DNA from: Chitinophagaceae bacterium
GTDB taxonomy: Bacteria; Bacteroidota; Bacteroidia; Chitinophagales; Chitinophagaceae
Reading direction: 5' to 3'
NCBI GenBank assembly: GCA_022843585.1
Contig: JALHNJ010000001.1
Span: forward strand, 868,001-932,000
DNA: 64,000 bases
A program made the translations under genes and the position numbers. The notes beneath the pieces were generated by a model. That model did not search any database, had not been told where the DNA came from, and saw nothing but the letters and a program-made list of their open reading frames with translations. This document shows positions 53,289 through 63,026 of this stretch, piece after piece (the first letter of the stretch is position 1; each line of letters begins with the position of its first letter).

Positions 53289-53344
53289 GTTTGCCATCGT
53301 TCGGTTCTTTGGGCATCGTCTGTTGCAATCCGCAGAATTGGGGT

Positions 53345-53436
53345 TTTTCATTCTTTCACTGAAAGAATGAAAAAGACTATCACTTCATAGTTCTGTTTTC
53401 ATGGCATCTATTTCTCGCAGTGTTTGCTGCGAGAAA
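53345..53436. other. Two further hairpins upstream of the flavin amine oxidase-like gene
   Basis: TTTTCATTCTTTCA (53345-53358) and TGAAAGAATGAAAA (53360-53373) form 14-bp arms around a single base. TTTCTCGCAG (53411-53420) and CTGCGAGAAA (53427-53436) form a 10-bp stem with a 6-base loop. The stretch between them is non-coding and follows a partial copy of the dispersed repeat (about 53295-53340). The gene starts at 53499. Confidence 0.5.
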
Positions 53437-53498
53437 CAAAATGAACTTGTACATATTCCCAAAATTCCAGAACTTACAATCCAACCAAAACCTTACGC

Positions 53499-54860
53499 AT
53501 GAGTTCCCGCAGACAATTCATTAAGGAAGCCACCTTAGCTTCCGGCGGTTTATTACTAGCCTCATCCTCCTTCAGCAATTTTTTTATTGGCGCAAAACCC
53601 AAAGTGATCATTATTGGTGCCGGCTTTGCTGGTTTATCTGCCGCTTACTATTTACATAAAAAGAAAATTGATTTTGTGATCCTTGAAGCCCGCAGTCGAA
53701 TAAGCGGACGGGTATTCTCACATACCATTGATGAAAAGGAAAATCTCATTATTGAATTAGGCGCAGAGTGGGTAGGAAATTCGCATGAGCGGTTACAGAA
53801 CTTGTGTAATGAGTTTGGGCTGGAGTTACAAAACAACCAGTTTGATTCACATCTTATTTATGAAGGAAAATATTATAAAAATGGTGATTGGGATTATAGT
53901 CCCGAATGGAAAAAGAAATTTCAATCCATCATTGATAATTATCCCAAACTATCGCAAGCAGATAAATTAAAGATCGATAAAATGGATTGGTGGCGGTTTT
54001 TGGTAAACAACGGCTGCGAAGGAAGAGATTTAAATCTGCGGGAATTATTAGACAGCACTGACTTTGGTGAAACTATCCGAAGTGTATCAGCCTTTGCAGC
54101 ATTAGCAGAATATGCTGAAAGCAGCGAAAAAAATGAAATGGACCTGAAAATAAAAGGTGGCAATAGTATGCTGGCAAAAAAGATCGCCGCAAAAATTGGC
54201 ATGGATAAAATAAAATTGGAACATGCTGTGCAGCGGGTAGTGCAAAATGTAAAAGGCGGGGTGATGGTTTATTGTAAGAACGGGCAAAAGTTCACCGCAA
54301 ATAAAATTATTTGTACAGCCCCAACATATGCAGTAAAAAATATAAAATGGGAGCCAGGTTTACCTGCCGACCAGGTAAATGCAATAAATGAATTGCAATA
54401 TGCCCGTATCAACAAAAACCCACTCTTATTCAGCAAACGTTTCTGGAAAGATGAAAGCTTTGACATGATAACCGATCAGTCTCCTCATTATTTTTATCAT
54501 GCTACCAAAAATCAAGATTCAAAAAAGGGGGTTTTGATCTCTTATACCATTGGCGAAAAAGCGGCCGTAGTAGCCAATCAAACCGAAGACTGGCGAAAAG
54601 ATATGATCCTGCAAACACTTCGTCCGCATTTTAATGATGTGAAAGACAGTTGGGAGAAACAAACAAACTATTATTGGGGCAACGATGAGTTTTCGCATGG
54701 TGCTTATGCCTTGTATGGAAAAGGGCAATGGTTTAGAGTAATGCCGATTCTAAAACGATCCCATATTCATACCCATTTTGCAGGAGAGCATTTGGCCGAC
54801 TGGCAGGGTTTTATGGAAGGAGCGATCAATACCGGGGAAGAAGCGGCAGCTAAGATCTAA
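53499..54860 (+). CDS. Flavin amine oxidase-like FAD protein with Tat signal
   Basis: 453 residues. The start MSSRRQFIKEATLASGGLLL is a twin-arginine signal. The FAD-binding Rossmann motif VIIIGAGFAGLSAAYYL (about 35-51), ILEARSRISGRVFS and LGAEWVGNSHERL are typical of monoamine-oxidase-like enzymes. The C-terminal FAD phrase HFAGEHLADWQGFMEGAINTGEEAA is intact. It may oxidise an amine or a related substrate in the periplasm, with the cofactor loaded before export. Substrate is unknown. Its 3' end overlaps pbpC on the opposite strand by 4 bp. Confidence 0.86.
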   Translation: MSSRRQFIKEATLASGGLLLASSSFSNFFIGAKPKVIIIGAGFAGLSAAYYLHKKKIDFVILEARSRISGRVFSHTIDEKENLIIELGAEWVGNSHERLQNLCNEFGLELQNNQFDSHLIYEGKYYKNGDWDYSPEWKKKFQSIIDNYPKLSQADKLKIDKMDWWRFLVNNGCEGRDLNLRELLDSTDFGETIRSVSAFAALAEYAESSEKNEMDLKIKGGNSMLAKKIAAKIGMDKIKLEHAVQRVVQNVKGGVMVYCKNGQKFTANKIICTAPTYAVKNIKWEPGLPADQVNAINELQYARINKNPLLFSKRFWKDESFDMITDQSPHYFYHATKNQDSKKGVLISYTIGEKAAVVANQTEDWRKDMILQTLRPHFNDVKDSWEKQTNYYWGNDEFSHGAYALYGKGQWFRVMPILKRSHIHTHFAGEHLADWQGFMEGAINTGEEAAAKI

Positions 54861-57187
54861 AGGGAAACATATTTTACAGTGATCTTTATATTCCTGTTTC
54901 TCCCTTTATCATCTGTACAGGAAATTTTTACTGGTCCTTCCTCGGGAACAAAGAATTGTTTCTCTCCTGCATTACTGCTTTTGTAAAATTTGTTATTGAT
55001 GTACCAATAAACTTTACTTACATCATTGGCAGTTTTGCAAACTAGTTGTAATGGCTCCGGGTCTTTTTTATTAATTAAATATTCAGTGCCATTTACCGGC
55101 GAAGTGATAGCAGGAGCCGCTCCTTTAAAGATCAATTCACATTCAGGATTGTGCGGCGGTATTTTTTGATAAGCGATCCTGTTTTCTTCAAACCATGACT
55201 GCATATCTGGCGGCACCACTTTATACCATTTCTTTTTATAACCGTTTTCTGGGGCACAACTTTTACAATACGATATTTTTTCGCTGCCATTGATCATTAC
55301 TTCCTGCCAGTTGTCGCAAACTTTGGTAGAAGAGATCAACGGAATAAAATAATCAGTAACTAAACTGCTGCAATGTTCAGAAGGAGCTAAGCCGGTTTCA
55401 CTGCAAACCTGTCGTATATCACAATCATTCGGTTGGGTAAACCATTCTTCATCGCTATCGTAATCAATAGTATTAAAAATTTTAAAAAGTAATGGAGTTG
55501 CAATATTTGCTCCACTTAGATCAGCAACACTAATCCCGGAAAAATTTCCGGTCCACACACCTACGGTATAATTTTTATTGTAGCCAATACTCCAGGCATC
55601 TTTGCGGCCATAACTGGTACCGGTTTTCCAGGCGATCTTTGGCATCTTTTCTGTAGCTGCCCAGTTCAAAGGAAAATCGGGGCGGTTTATTTTTGACAAT
55701 ATTTCGCTGGTCATATAATTAGCTGCCGGACTAATCACTCTTACTTTATTATGTACCGTATCGTTTTGTGTATAGGATGGAGAAATATACATACCATCAT
55801 TTGCAAACGATGAAAACAGGCCAGTAAGTTCTTCAAGTGTTGTTCCGCATCCACCAAGAATTAAAGACAATCCAAGTTTTCTCCTATCCTTTTGTATTTG
55901 TTTAAAATTACAATTGGATAGTTTTTGTATCATTTTTTCATGTCCCAATAATCTCAATCCTTTGACCGCGGGAATATTTAAGGAATGTTCTAACGCCTTT
56001 TCAACCGTAACATAGCCATTGAACTTCTCATCATAATTTTCGGGAGCATAACCTTCATAGTTTACAGCTACATCTGTCATTACTGTTTTTGGGGTAAGCA
56101 ATCCTTCATCAAAACACATTGCATAGAGTAAAGGTTTTAAGGTACTGCCCGGTTGGCGAACTGCATTGGCACCATTAACCTGGCCACCATCAGTCGTATC
56201 AAAAAAATTGGAAGAGCCTACATAGGTAATAACTTTATGCGTTTTATTATCAATAATAACAACAGCAGCATTCTTAATATTTTTTAACCGCTGTGTTCTG
56301 ATATAGTCTTCAACTAATTTTTCAGTTTTTTGTTGAGTGTTAAGATCAATGTGGGTGTTAATAATGTCACCTCCTTGTTTCTTTAACTTATAAGAAAGAT
56401 GAGGAAGATAATGCGGTACTGTTCCTCTTGTTGCATTCATCGGTTCATTTAGTGCATCTTCAATTTCTTTTTCGGTAAATACTTTATTATCTGCAAATTT
56501 TTTCAGCCAGCCATTTCTTTCTTTTATGATACGGTCATTGTGTTTACCTACAACCAATGAACTCGGATTGTTTGGAATAATACTCAATGCAGTGATCTCT
56601 GCCAGCGATAAATGATCGGGGTTCTTTTTGAAATACAAAATAGAAGCTGCTTTTACTCCTTCAATATTGCCGCCATAGGGAACAAGGTTTAAGTAGAGTT
56701 GCAGTATTTCCTTTTTACTGTACTTAAGTTCCAGCTGAAAGGCCCGGAACATCTCTCTGATCTTACTGAAGATGTTTCTTTTTCCCGGCTCCAAAGCTTT
56801 AGCCACTTGCATAGTAATAGTGCTGGCACCAGATGTACGCCGCATCTTAAACAGGTTGTTGAAAAATGCCCTGCCTACGGCAAAAGGATTTACACCAGGA
56901 TGAGAGTAGAAGTGTTTGTCTTCTTTGGCAATAATTGTTTTTTGAAGTAATGGCGAAATCTCACCCAACTCGGTTTTCATCCGCCATTTTTGGTCTTTAG
57001 TAAGGTAGGCATTAATCACTTCGCCTTTGTTATCGGTGATGATGGTAGAATATTCAACTTTATCTGGTACGGGAAAGATCCAGTTTAGCAGGAAGAATAA
57101 AATAATTAGTCCTATAAAACCTATACCGAGACGCTTAAAGAAACGAAGCACCTTCTTTTTAGTTATTCTGAATTTAATTTTTTTCAT
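54857..57187 (-). CDS. pbpC: Penicillin-binding protein 1C
   Basis: 776 residues from ATG 57187 (MKKIKFRITKKK). One N-terminal membrane anchor (about 18-40). The GT51 transglycosylase has AKEDKHFYSHPGVNPFAVGRA and SGASTITMQVAK. The transpeptidase domain has SxxK in RQPGSTLKPLLY, SLN in LEHSLNIPA and KTG in WKTGTSYGRKDAW. The C-terminal BiPBP-type domain (about 690-776) ends VSKVYWYINNKF..SCTDDKGRN. It builds peptidoglycan. The divergent alpha-2-macroglobulin gene is the usual partner of pbpC. All catalytic motifs are present. Confidence 0.94.
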   Translation of the reverse strand: MKKIKFRITKKKVLRFFKRLGIGFIGLIILFFLLNWIFPVPDKVEYSTIITDNKGEVINAYLTKDQKWRMKTELGEISPLLQKTIIAKEDKHFYSHPGVNPFAVGRAFFNNLFKMRRTSGASTITMQVAKALEPGKRNIFSKIREMFRAFQLELKYSKKEILQLYLNLVPYGGNIEGVKAASILYFKKNPDHLSLAEITALSIIPNNPSSLVVGKHNDRIIKERNGWLKKFADNKVFTEKEIEDALNEPMNATRGTVPHYLPHLSYKLKKQGGDIINTHIDLNTQQKTEKLVEDYIRTQRLKNIKNAAVVIIDNKTHKVITYVGSSNFFDTTDGGQVNGANAVRQPGSTLKPLLYAMCFDEGLLTPKTVMTDVAVNYEGYAPENYDEKFNGYVTVEKALEHSLNIPAVKGLRLLGHEKMIQKLSNCNFKQIQKDRRKLGLSLILGGCGTTLEELTGLFSSFANDGMYISPSYTQNDTVHNKVRVISPAANYMTSEILSKINRPDFPLNWAATEKMPKIAWKTGTSYGRKDAWSIGYNKNYTVGVWTGNFSGISVADLSGANIATPLLFKIFNTIDYDSDEEWFTQPNDCDIRQVCSETGLAPSEHCSSLVTDYFIPLISSTKVCDNWQEVMINGSEKISYCKSCAPENGYKKKWYKVVPPDMQSWFEENRIAYQKIPPHNPECELIFKGAAPAITSPVNGTEYLINKKDPEPLQLVCKTANDVSKVYWYINNKFYKSSNAGEKQFFVPEEGPVKISCTDDKGRNRNIKITVKYVSL

Positions 57188-57551
57188 GCATGTAAAATGG
57201 CTGTTGCCGGCATCTCTACTGATGCAAAAAAACAACTGTTGATTGGAAACTTATATCCACTTAACAAATATTTATCTTCTAAAATTTGCAACTACTATTC
57301 TATGCGCTGTATCTTTCCTATCAAATTCTTTTCTTCCTGTATGGAATCGTCTGACTCGTCCCGCCCAACACGGGATATTCCCCCTTAGCTGCCGCAGTGC
57401 TAAATTCTGTTATTTACTCCACCGGTGCACAAGCCTTTTGTGAAAAAGTAATGTACAGCTAAATTTTTTTCTACATCAAACTTCTTTAACTTTTCTTCTT
57501 AAACCTAATCCCGTTCAGGTCATACCTGCCCGGTCATTTAACAACACATTT
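57188..57551. other. Divergent intergenic region between pbpC and the macroglobulin gene
   Basis: 364 bp without a gene. I see CAGGT-CAT-ACCTG (57516-57528) 23 bp before the macroglobulin ATG, and a small CCCG..CGGG hairpin (57360-57374). AT-rich runs allow promoters for both genes. Nothing else is recognised. Confidence 0.4.
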
Positions 57552-60500
57552 ATGCGTATCAAAGCTTACTTAGTTCCGCTGATTGCAGCAGGGGCTATTT
57601 TTTTGTCTTCTTGTAAAAAAAATGCCGTTACTATTTCTTTTACCAACGCAAAAGGCGAAGTGCCGCAATTGGGCAACCTTGTTTTTCGCTTCAGCAGTTC
57701 GCTGGCAAAAGATTCCATGCTGAATGCCTGGGACTCGACGGACTATATTTCATTTGAACCAAAAATTACGGGTAAGTTTCGCTGGCAAAGCCCGGATGAG
57801 TTAGTGTTTTCTCCTTCACAGCCTCTAAATCCCGCAACTACTTACAAAGCAAAAGTGAAGAGTGCCGTTTTAAAGTACAGTAAGTATAACTCGGTAAAGA
57901 ACGGAGATAAGATATCTTTTCATACGCCGAATCTGACTTTAGATAATTCTCAAGTGATTTGGGTTGGCGAATCCAGCACTTCTGCCATACCACAAATTGA
58001 TTTGTTTTTTAACTACCGGGTGAACCCGGAAGATCTAAAAGACAAATTAAATATTGAAGTAGAAGGGAAAAAAGCAGACTTCAATATGATCACCATTTCA
58101 CCAGATAACAAAATATCGCTTCGAATAAATGGATTGAAAGCAGAAGATAAAGATGCAGATGCAAAGGTGAGTATTGCAAAAGGACTGAAACCTGAAAAGG
58201 GAAATACATCGACAGAAGATGCTATTACAAATACTATTACCATTCCTTCTCCTTATGTATTAACTGTACAAAATGTAGAATCAGAGCATGATGGAGTGGA
58301 AGGTGTGGTAAGAGTAACGACCAGTCAGCAATTGACGGGTGAAAGTATTAAGTCATTTGTAAAATTCGACCCGGATCTTGCCTATACAGTTGAGGCAAAC
58401 GATTATGGCTTTACATTGCGCAGTGACAAGTTCGATACAGAAAAAAGCTATGCATTAACGATTGTACAAGGGTTACGGGGAAAGATCGGTGGGGTAATGA
58501 AAGAAGATTATAATGGAGGTGTCGCTTTTGGTGAGTTAGAATCCGGTATCAATTTTACGAACAGTAAGGCAGTTTATCTTTCAAAGAAAGGTGGAAAAAA
58601 TATTGAGGTGCAGATCACCAATGTGCCGAAGGTGAAATTGATCATCTCAAAAATTTATGAGAATAATCTTTTAATGGCACAACGCTACGGCTACTATCCC
58701 CAGGAAACCAGCAGCGGGCCTGATTATGCCAGCTACGAAGGAGATTATGATTATTATGATAGCTATGGTGGTGGCGATGCGATGCTGGGTGATGTTATTT
58801 ATGAAAAAGAAATTGATACCCGTTCATTACCAAAAAGTGGTGCGGGAAGGATTTTAAATTTCTCTCAATTTGAAGACAGGCTGCCTGACTTTAAAGGAGT
58901 TTATCATATTGTCATTCGTTCAGCCGAAGATTATTGGGTAAAAGACAGTCGCTATATTTCATTGTCTGACCTGGGATTAATTGCCAAAGAAGGACAGGAT
59001 AAGATTTATGTATTTACCAACTCCATAAAATCAGCTGAACCCATTACGGCAGTAAATGTATCCGTTTACTCCAGCAATAACCAGTTGATCGGAACAGGTG
59101 CAACGGATAAAGATGGAGTTGCAACTATAGCTTATAGTAAAAAAGAATTCAGTGGCTTTAAGCCAGCTATGATCATTGCAAAAACGGCAGATGATTTTAA
59201 CTACCTGCCTTTTAATAATACAAGAGTGAATACCTCCAGGTTTGATGTGGGCGGTAAAAGAAATAATACATCTGGCTTTGATGCATTTGTCTATGCAGAG
59301 AGAGATGTGTATCGCCCCGGTGAGAAAATAAATTTCTCGGTCATCCTTCGTGATGCGCAATGGAAAAACCCCGGTGATGTGCCGTTGAAGATGAAATTCC
59401 TGATGCCGAATGGTAAAGAACTGAAATCATTCCGTAAAAGCTTGAATGAAGAAGGTTCAGTAGAAGGAAGTATTGATATCGCTACCGCAGCTATTACCGG
59501 TAGCTATACATTAGAAGTGTATACCTCCACAGATGTGTTACTTGCTTCAAAGAATTTTTCTGTGGAAGAATTTGTGCCTGACCGTATTAAAGTAAACGCT
59601 AAACTAGATAAAGAATTCCTTCGTTCAGGAGATGTAGCTAAACTTTCTATCAATGCGATGAACTTTTTTGGCCCCCCAGCTGCGAATAGAAAATATGAAA
59701 CAGAAATACAGGTAAAACAAAAATCTTTTTCTTCACCGAAGTTTGACGGTTATGATTTTAGTTTGGCCAATCAAAATACTTTTTTTGATAAAGAAGTAAA
59801 AGAAGGTTCAACAGATGAGGCGGGTAATGCAAGTATCGATTATACTGTTCCGGCTACCTATGCAAATATGGGAGCATTACAAACCAGTTTCTTTACAACG
59901 GTGTTTGATGAAACAGGAAGACCTGTAAGCCGTGCCACTAATGTCGATGTGTTTACACAAGATGTATTCTTCGGCATCAAACAAGATTGGTTTTATTATT
60001 ATCCATTGAACCAAGCGGTTAAACTTCAGTTAGCTGCAGTAAATAAAGATGGCAACGCTGTTAGTTCAACCGCAAGAGTAGAAGTAATAAAGCATGAGTA
60101 TAGAACAGTACTGATAAAAAGTGGTAGTTATTTCCGTTATGAATCACAGAAAGAAGACAAACTGATGATCGAGCAACAGATCACTGTTGGCAACAACACT
60201 GTTTATACTTATGTGCCAAGAAGCCCCGGTGATTATGAAGTAAAAGTTTATCGACCCGGTGCTACTAGCTATGTAAGCCGCAGATTTTACAGCTATGGAA
60301 GCTATGGCGGCAACAACAGTTCATTTGAAGTAAGCAAGGAAGGTAATATTGAAATTGAAGTGAATAAGAAATCGTATCTCACCGGCGAAAGTGTAGAAGC
60401 TTTATTTAAAACACCATTTAGTGGCAGAATGCTGGTAACATTGGAAACGGACCATGTCATTTCTCACCAGTATGTGGAAGTGAGTAATAGAACCGCCAGT

Positions 60501-62972
60501 TTAAATTTAAAACTGGATGCTAAACATGTTCCTAATGTGTATATCACTGCTACATTGATCAAACCACATGAAGTATCCGATATTCCATTAACAGTGGCGC
60601 ATGGATTTAAAAATGTAACAGTAGAAGATAAAAACAGGAAGATCGATGTAACAATTGATGCGAAGAAAACAGTTCGTTCAAAAACTCATCAGAAGGTAAC
60701 TGTAAAAGCGGCTCCTGGTAGCTTTGTATCCTTATCAGCAGTAGATAATGGTGTGTTGCAGATCAATGATTTTAAAACACCGAACCCTTATGATTATTTC
60801 TATCAGAAAAAAGCTTTACAGGTTTCAGCATTCGATTTGTACCCATTATTGTTTGCAGAAGTAAGAGCTAAGCTGAGCAGTACCGGTGGTGATGCCAGCG
60901 GCAACTTAAATGTGGATGGTAGGGTTAATCCATTGGCTGCTAAAAGAGTAAAAGTAGTCAGCTATTGGGGCGGTATCAAAAAAGCAAATAGCAGCGGTAT
61001 TGCTGAATTTGAATTTGATATTCCACAATTCAGTGGAGAATTGAGATTGATGGCTGTTTCATATAAAGGACAAAGCTTTGGTGCTGCTGATAATACAATG
61101 ACAGTTGCTGATCCTATAGTAGTAAGCACAGCGTTGCCAAGATTTTTAAGTCCGGGTGACACCGTGAATGTGCCGGTTACATTGACCAACACCACTGACA
61201 AAGCTGCAAATGTAACAGCAACGATAGGGGTGGAAGGCCCGATGAAGATTGTTGGCGGAAATAATCAATCAGTTAGTTTAGCAGCAAAAAGTGAAGGCCG
61301 TGCAACATTTAAAGTAGTGGCTGACCCAACCATCAATGTTGGAAAAGTAACAGTAACTGTAAGTGGAATGGGAGAGAAGTTTACCGATGCTACAGAAATT
61401 GCTGTTCGTCCTCCATCTACCTTACAAAAATCTACAGGTAGTGGTTCTATTGCCGGAGGCAGTACACAAAAAGTAAGTATAGGATTGAGCGACTTTATGC
61501 CGGGTAGTGTCAATTATAATTTAGTTGTCAGCCGTTCTCCTGCATTGGAATTAGGTGAGCAATTAAAATACCTGGTGCAATATCCGTATGGTTGTACGGA
61601 GCAAACTGTATCCGCAGCGTTTCCACAAATTTATTATAGCGATCTGTCTGACCTGATGCAGTTAAATAAGCAACAGAATAAAGTGAATGCGAATACCAAT
61701 ATCCTGGAAGCCATTCGCAAAATTAAAATGCGACAGTTGTATAACGGTGCTGTTACATTATGGGATGGTGAAGGAAAAGAAGACTGGTGGACGACTGTTT
61801 ATGCAGCACATTTCTTATTGGAAGCAAAGAAAGCCGGTTTTGATGTGGATAATAGTTTGCTGGAAACGATGCTGAACTATATCAACAACAGGTTGAAGAA
61901 TAAAGAAACCATTACGTATTACTACAACCGTGACCAGAATAAAAAGATAGCGCCAAAAGAAGTTACCTATGGTTTGTATGTGTTGGCATTGGCCGGAAGA
62001 ACAAACGTACCTGCTATGAACTACTACAAAGCTAACCCTTCTCTGTTGGCATTGGATAGCCGTTACTTATTAGCTGCGGCTTATGCAACTGCTGGCGATA
62101 GAAAATCTTTTACCGCTATGTTGCCAGCATCATTCAGTGGTGAAGAGTCAGTGGCGCAAACTGGTGGTAGCTATTACTCTGATGTGCGGGATGAAGCTAT
62201 TGCATTAAATGCATTGATCGATGTCGACCCCGGTAATGCACAGATCGGCACCATGGTAAAACATGTGGCCGATAAATTAAAAGCAAGAAAGTATTTAAGT
62301 ACACAGGAAAGAGCATTTGCTTTCTTAGCATTAGGCAAACATGCTAAAGCGGCAAATAATTCTACCGCTACTGCTGAAATAAAAGTAAATGGTAAAACAA
62401 TAGCTAAAATAGATGCTGGTCAATGGACCGGTGATATGAAGGCATTGGGTAATAACAATATAGAAATAGCAACAAAAGGTAGTGGCCGTTTATATTATTT
62501 TTGGCAGGCTGAAGGCATAAGTGCAAGCGGTGCGTATAAAGAGGAAGATAGTTACCTGAAAGTTCGCCGCCGCTTCTTTGATAGAACTGGTAAGCCTTTA
62601 ACAACAAACACATTCAAACAAAATGAGTTGATCATAATTGGTGTTACGTTGGAACGTTCATTTAATACACCGATAGAAAATGTTGTCATCACCGATCTGT
62701 TACCTGCCGGTTTTGAAATTGAAAACCCCAGAACCAAAGAAATACCAGGTATGGATTGGATAAAAGATGCAATGACACCAACTGCATTGGATGTACGGGA
62801 TGACAGAATACATTTCTTTGTAGATGCCAACAGCAACAAGCAAACGTATTACTATGCGGTTCGTGCAGTATCACCCGGTAATTATAAAATGGGGCCGGTA
62901 AGTGCAGATGCAATGTATAATGGAGAGTATCATTCTTATAATGGCGCAGGTGTGGTGAGAGTAGTTCAGTAA
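57552..62972 (+). CDS. Bacterial alpha-2-macroglobulin lipoprotein (YfhM-like) with thioester
   Basis: 1806 residues. Lipoprotein signal with Cys21 (AIFLSSCKK). A series of macroglobulin MG domains (about 25-1000) includes YVYAERDVYRPGEKINFSVILRD (bait-region neighbour) and FYSYGSYGG. The A2M domain and thioester domain carry VVSTALPRFLSPGDTVNVPVTLTN and YPYGCTEQT, with the Cys1348-Gln1351 thioester pair in canonical CxEQ spacing. It traps proteases by cross-linking, protecting the periplasm. Divergent pairing with pbpC, as in other bacteria, suggests cell-wall repair after attack. The protein is intact over 5.4 kb. Confidence 0.95.
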   Translation: MRIKAYLVPLIAAGAIFLSSCKKNAVTISFTNAKGEVPQLGNLVFRFSSSLAKDSMLNAWDSTDYISFEPKITGKFRWQSPDELVFSPSQPLNPATTYKAKVKSAVLKYSKYNSVKNGDKISFHTPNLTLDNSQVIWVGESSTSAIPQIDLFFNYRVNPEDLKDKLNIEVEGKKADFNMITISPDNKISLRINGLKAEDKDADAKVSIAKGLKPEKGNTSTEDAITNTITIPSPYVLTVQNVESEHDGVEGVVRVTTSQQLTGESIKSFVKFDPDLAYTVEANDYGFTLRSDKFDTEKSYALTIVQGLRGKIGGVMKEDYNGGVAFGELESGINFTNSKAVYLSKKGGKNIEVQITNVPKVKLIISKIYENNLLMAQRYGYYPQETSSGPDYASYEGDYDYYDSYGGGDAMLGDVIYEKEIDTRSLPKSGAGRILNFSQFEDRLPDFKGVYHIVIRSAEDYWVKDSRYISLSDLGLIAKEGQDKIYVFTNSIKSAEPITAVNVSVYSSNNQLIGTGATDKDGVATIAYSKKEFSGFKPAMIIAKTADDFNYLPFNNTRVNTSRFDVGGKRNNTSGFDAFVYAERDVYRPGEKINFSVILRDAQWKNPGDVPLKMKFLMPNGKELKSFRKSLNEEGSVEGSIDIATAAITGSYTLEVYTSTDVLLASKNFSVEEFVPDRIKVNAKLDKEFLRSGDVAKLSINAMNFFGPPAANRKYETEIQVKQKSFSSPKFDGYDFSLANQNTFFDKEVKEGSTDEAGNASIDYTVPATYANMGALQTSFFTTVFDETGRPVSRATNVDVFTQDVFFGIKQDWFYYYPLNQAVKLQLAAVNKDGNAVSSTARVEVIKHEYRTVLIKSGSYFRYESQKEDKLMIEQQITVGNNTVYTYVPRSPGDYEVKVYRPGATSYVSRRFYSYGSYGGNNSSFEVSKEGNIEIEVNKKSYLTGESVEALFKTPFSGRMLVTLETDHVISHQYVEVSNRTASLNLKLDAKHVPNVYITATLIKPHEVSDIPLTVAHGFKNVTVEDKNRKIDVTIDAKKTVRSKTHQKVTVKAAPGSFVSLSAVDNGVLQINDFKTPNPYDYFYQKKALQVSAFDLYPLLFAEVRAKLSSTGGDASGNLNVDGRVNPLAAKRVKVVSYWGGIKKANSSGIAEFEFDIPQFSGELRLMAVSYKGQSFGAADNTMTVADPIVVSTALPRFLSPGDTVNVPVTLTNTTDKAANVTATIGVEGPMKIVGGNNQSVSLAAKSEGRATFKVVADPTINVGKVTVTVSGMGEKFTDATEIAVRPPSTLQKSTGSGSIAGGSTQKVSIGLSDFMPGSVNYNLVVSRSPALELGEQLKYLVQYPYGCTEQTVSAAFPQIYYSDLSDLMQLNKQQNKVNANTNILEAIRKIKMRQLYNGAVTLWDGEGKEDWWTTVYAAHFLLEAKKAGFDVDNSLLETMLNYINNRLKNKETITYYYNRDQNKKIAPKEVTYGLYVLALAGRTNVPAMNYYKANPSLLALDSRYLLAAAYATAGDRKSFTAMLPASFSGEESVAQTGGSYYSDVRDEAIALNALIDVDPGNAQIGTMVKHVADKLKARKYLSTQERAFAFLALGKHAKAANNSTATAEIKVNGKTIAKIDAGQWTGDMKALGNNNIEIATKGSGRLYYFWQAEGISASGAYKEEDSYLKVRRRFFDRTGKPLTTNTFKQNELIIIGVTLERSFNTPIENVVITDLLPAGFEIENPRTKEIPGMDWIKDAMTPTALDVRDDRIHFFVDANSNKQTYYYAVRAVSPGNYKMGPVSADAMYNGEYHSYNGAGVVRVVQ

Positions 62973-62992
62973 AGAAAAAAACGATTAGATTT

Positions 62993-63018
62993 ATAGTCCT
63001 GCCAATTGGCGGGACTAT
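62993..63018 (+). terminator. Hairpin between the macroglobulin and lipid kinase genes
   Basis: ATAGTCCTGCC (62993-63003), loop AATT, GGCGGGACTAT (63008-63018): 11 bp with one T.G pair. It ends 8 bp before the next ATG and has no long T-tract, so it is either a terminator of the macroglobulin mRNA or a leader structure of the kinase mRNA. Confidence 0.5.
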
Positions 63019-63026
63019 ATTGTTTA

